Positions 5,366 to 5,614 of a stretch of 5,614 nucleotides of DNA are shown in pieces (the stretch's first letter is position 1; the number at the start of each line of letters is the position of its first letter). The position numbers were made by a program, and so were the translations under genes. Origin of the DNA: Chloroflexota bacterium (GTDB taxonomy: Bacteria; Chloroflexota; Anaerolineae; JAADDB01). The notes below the pieces were generated by a model that did no database searches, was not told the origin of the DNA, and saw only the letters and a program-made list of their open reading frames with translations. The stretch is from positions 1 to 5,614 of the forward strand of contig JAADDB010000153.1 of the NCBI GenBank assembly GCA_013154135.1, given 5' to 3'.

Positions 5366-5470
5366 GAACTGTTTTGTGAGGTGAGCGAAGCCTGCCACCT
5401 ACACAGAACTCCTTCTTGACACGGGGCGAGAACATCGGCGCCCCGCCAAGGTGCGGACCCGTCCGCGGCC
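5366..5470 (-). repeat. Second long copy of the interspersed repeat, inverted
   Basis: The reverse complement of this segment aligns to 3271-3379, with the outer 72 bases differing at nine positions. It keeps the GCGGAC/GTCCGC and CGGGGCG/CGCCCCG stems. The GAA-loop hairpin is here imperfect (left arm GTGAGGTGAGC, right arm GCCTGCCACCTACAC) because several bases differ. Presence of two diverged copies in opposite orientation about 2.1 kb apart supports a dispersed family rather than a local duplication. Confidence 0.8.
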
Positions 5471-5548
5471 GAGGGGCGACCGAGCTCAATGGGGATGGTA
5501 TTCAACGGTCAGAGGTAGGAGCTTGTTGCTTTGATTCCTCTTTCCAGC

Positions 5549-5614
5549 AGAGAACCGTTTTGTGTGGTGGCCCACCTCACAAAACTCTTACCATGCACGG
5601 GGCGAGAACATCGG
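5549..5614 (-). repeat. Third copy of the repeat, cut by the window edge
   Basis: The last 19 bases (5596-5614) are identical to 5420-5438, and GAACCGTTTTGTG matches GAACTGTTTTGTG at the start of the preceding copy. The hairpin is TTTTGTGTGGTG-gcc-CACCTCACAAAA (5558-5584), 12 bp with one mismatch and no GAA loop. Orientation is the same as the copy at 5366-5470, with matching positions 176 bp apart. The outer part must lie beyond position 5614. The spacer 5471-5548 shows nothing I can identify. Confidence 0.75.

Overview
The window reads as a bacterial chromosome segment with a fairly high G+C content. It carries five recognisable genes and several repeat-rich intergenic stretches. The proteins look thermophile-like, rich in Arg, Glu, Leu and Pro. 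The seryl-tRNA synthetase has a motif 2 of the form FRREK..AGRDVRGIKR..QF. Together with the short structured intergenic repeats, this suggests a Chloroflexota-type organism (Anaerolineae/Thermoflexia-like). That placement is inferred from memory of protein style and was not tested by a search.

Layout from left to right. Positions 1-205 are non-coding and hold two clusters of degenerate 7-bp tandem repeats. A YwiC-like multipass membrane protein lies on the minus strand (206-1045). A divergent intergenic region (1046-1387) separates it from hisI on the plus strand (1388-1762); it contains a 31-bp inverted repeat, a decayed repeat copy and the hisI leader. hisI converges with serS (minus strand, 1885-3171) across 122 bp centred on a strong GAA-loop hairpin. 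A long divergent region (3172-3756) separates serS from lspA and is packed with structured repeats, a split inverted motif, a promoter-like site and a leader hairpin. lspA (3757-4314) overlaps rluD (4301-5251) by 14 nt, forming a two-gene plus-strand operon. Positions 5252-5614 are non-coding: a GC-rich inverted repeat, then two same-orientation copies of the repeat family, the last one cut by the window edge.

The genes are housekeeping and do not form one pathway: histidine biosynthesis (HisI), tRNA-Ser charging (SerS), lipoprotein maturation (LspA), rRNA pseudouridylation (RluD-type) and a poorly characterised membrane protein. Only lspA-rluD is clearly co-transcribed, a pairing common in bacteria.

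The interest lies between the genes. A repeat family of about 105-110 bp contains nested hairpins. Two long copies lie in opposite orientation at 3271-3379 and 5366-5470, and there are partial or decayed copies at about 1155-1198, 1807-1860, 3599-3653 and 5549-5614. A motif TTGTC(C/T)AA(A/G)GTC occurs as an outward-pointing pair in both divergent regions and was not found elsewhere in the window. I see no defence system, CRISPR array, transposase, tRNA or rRNA. If something undescribed is here, it is the repeat family and the paired motif rather than a new protein system.
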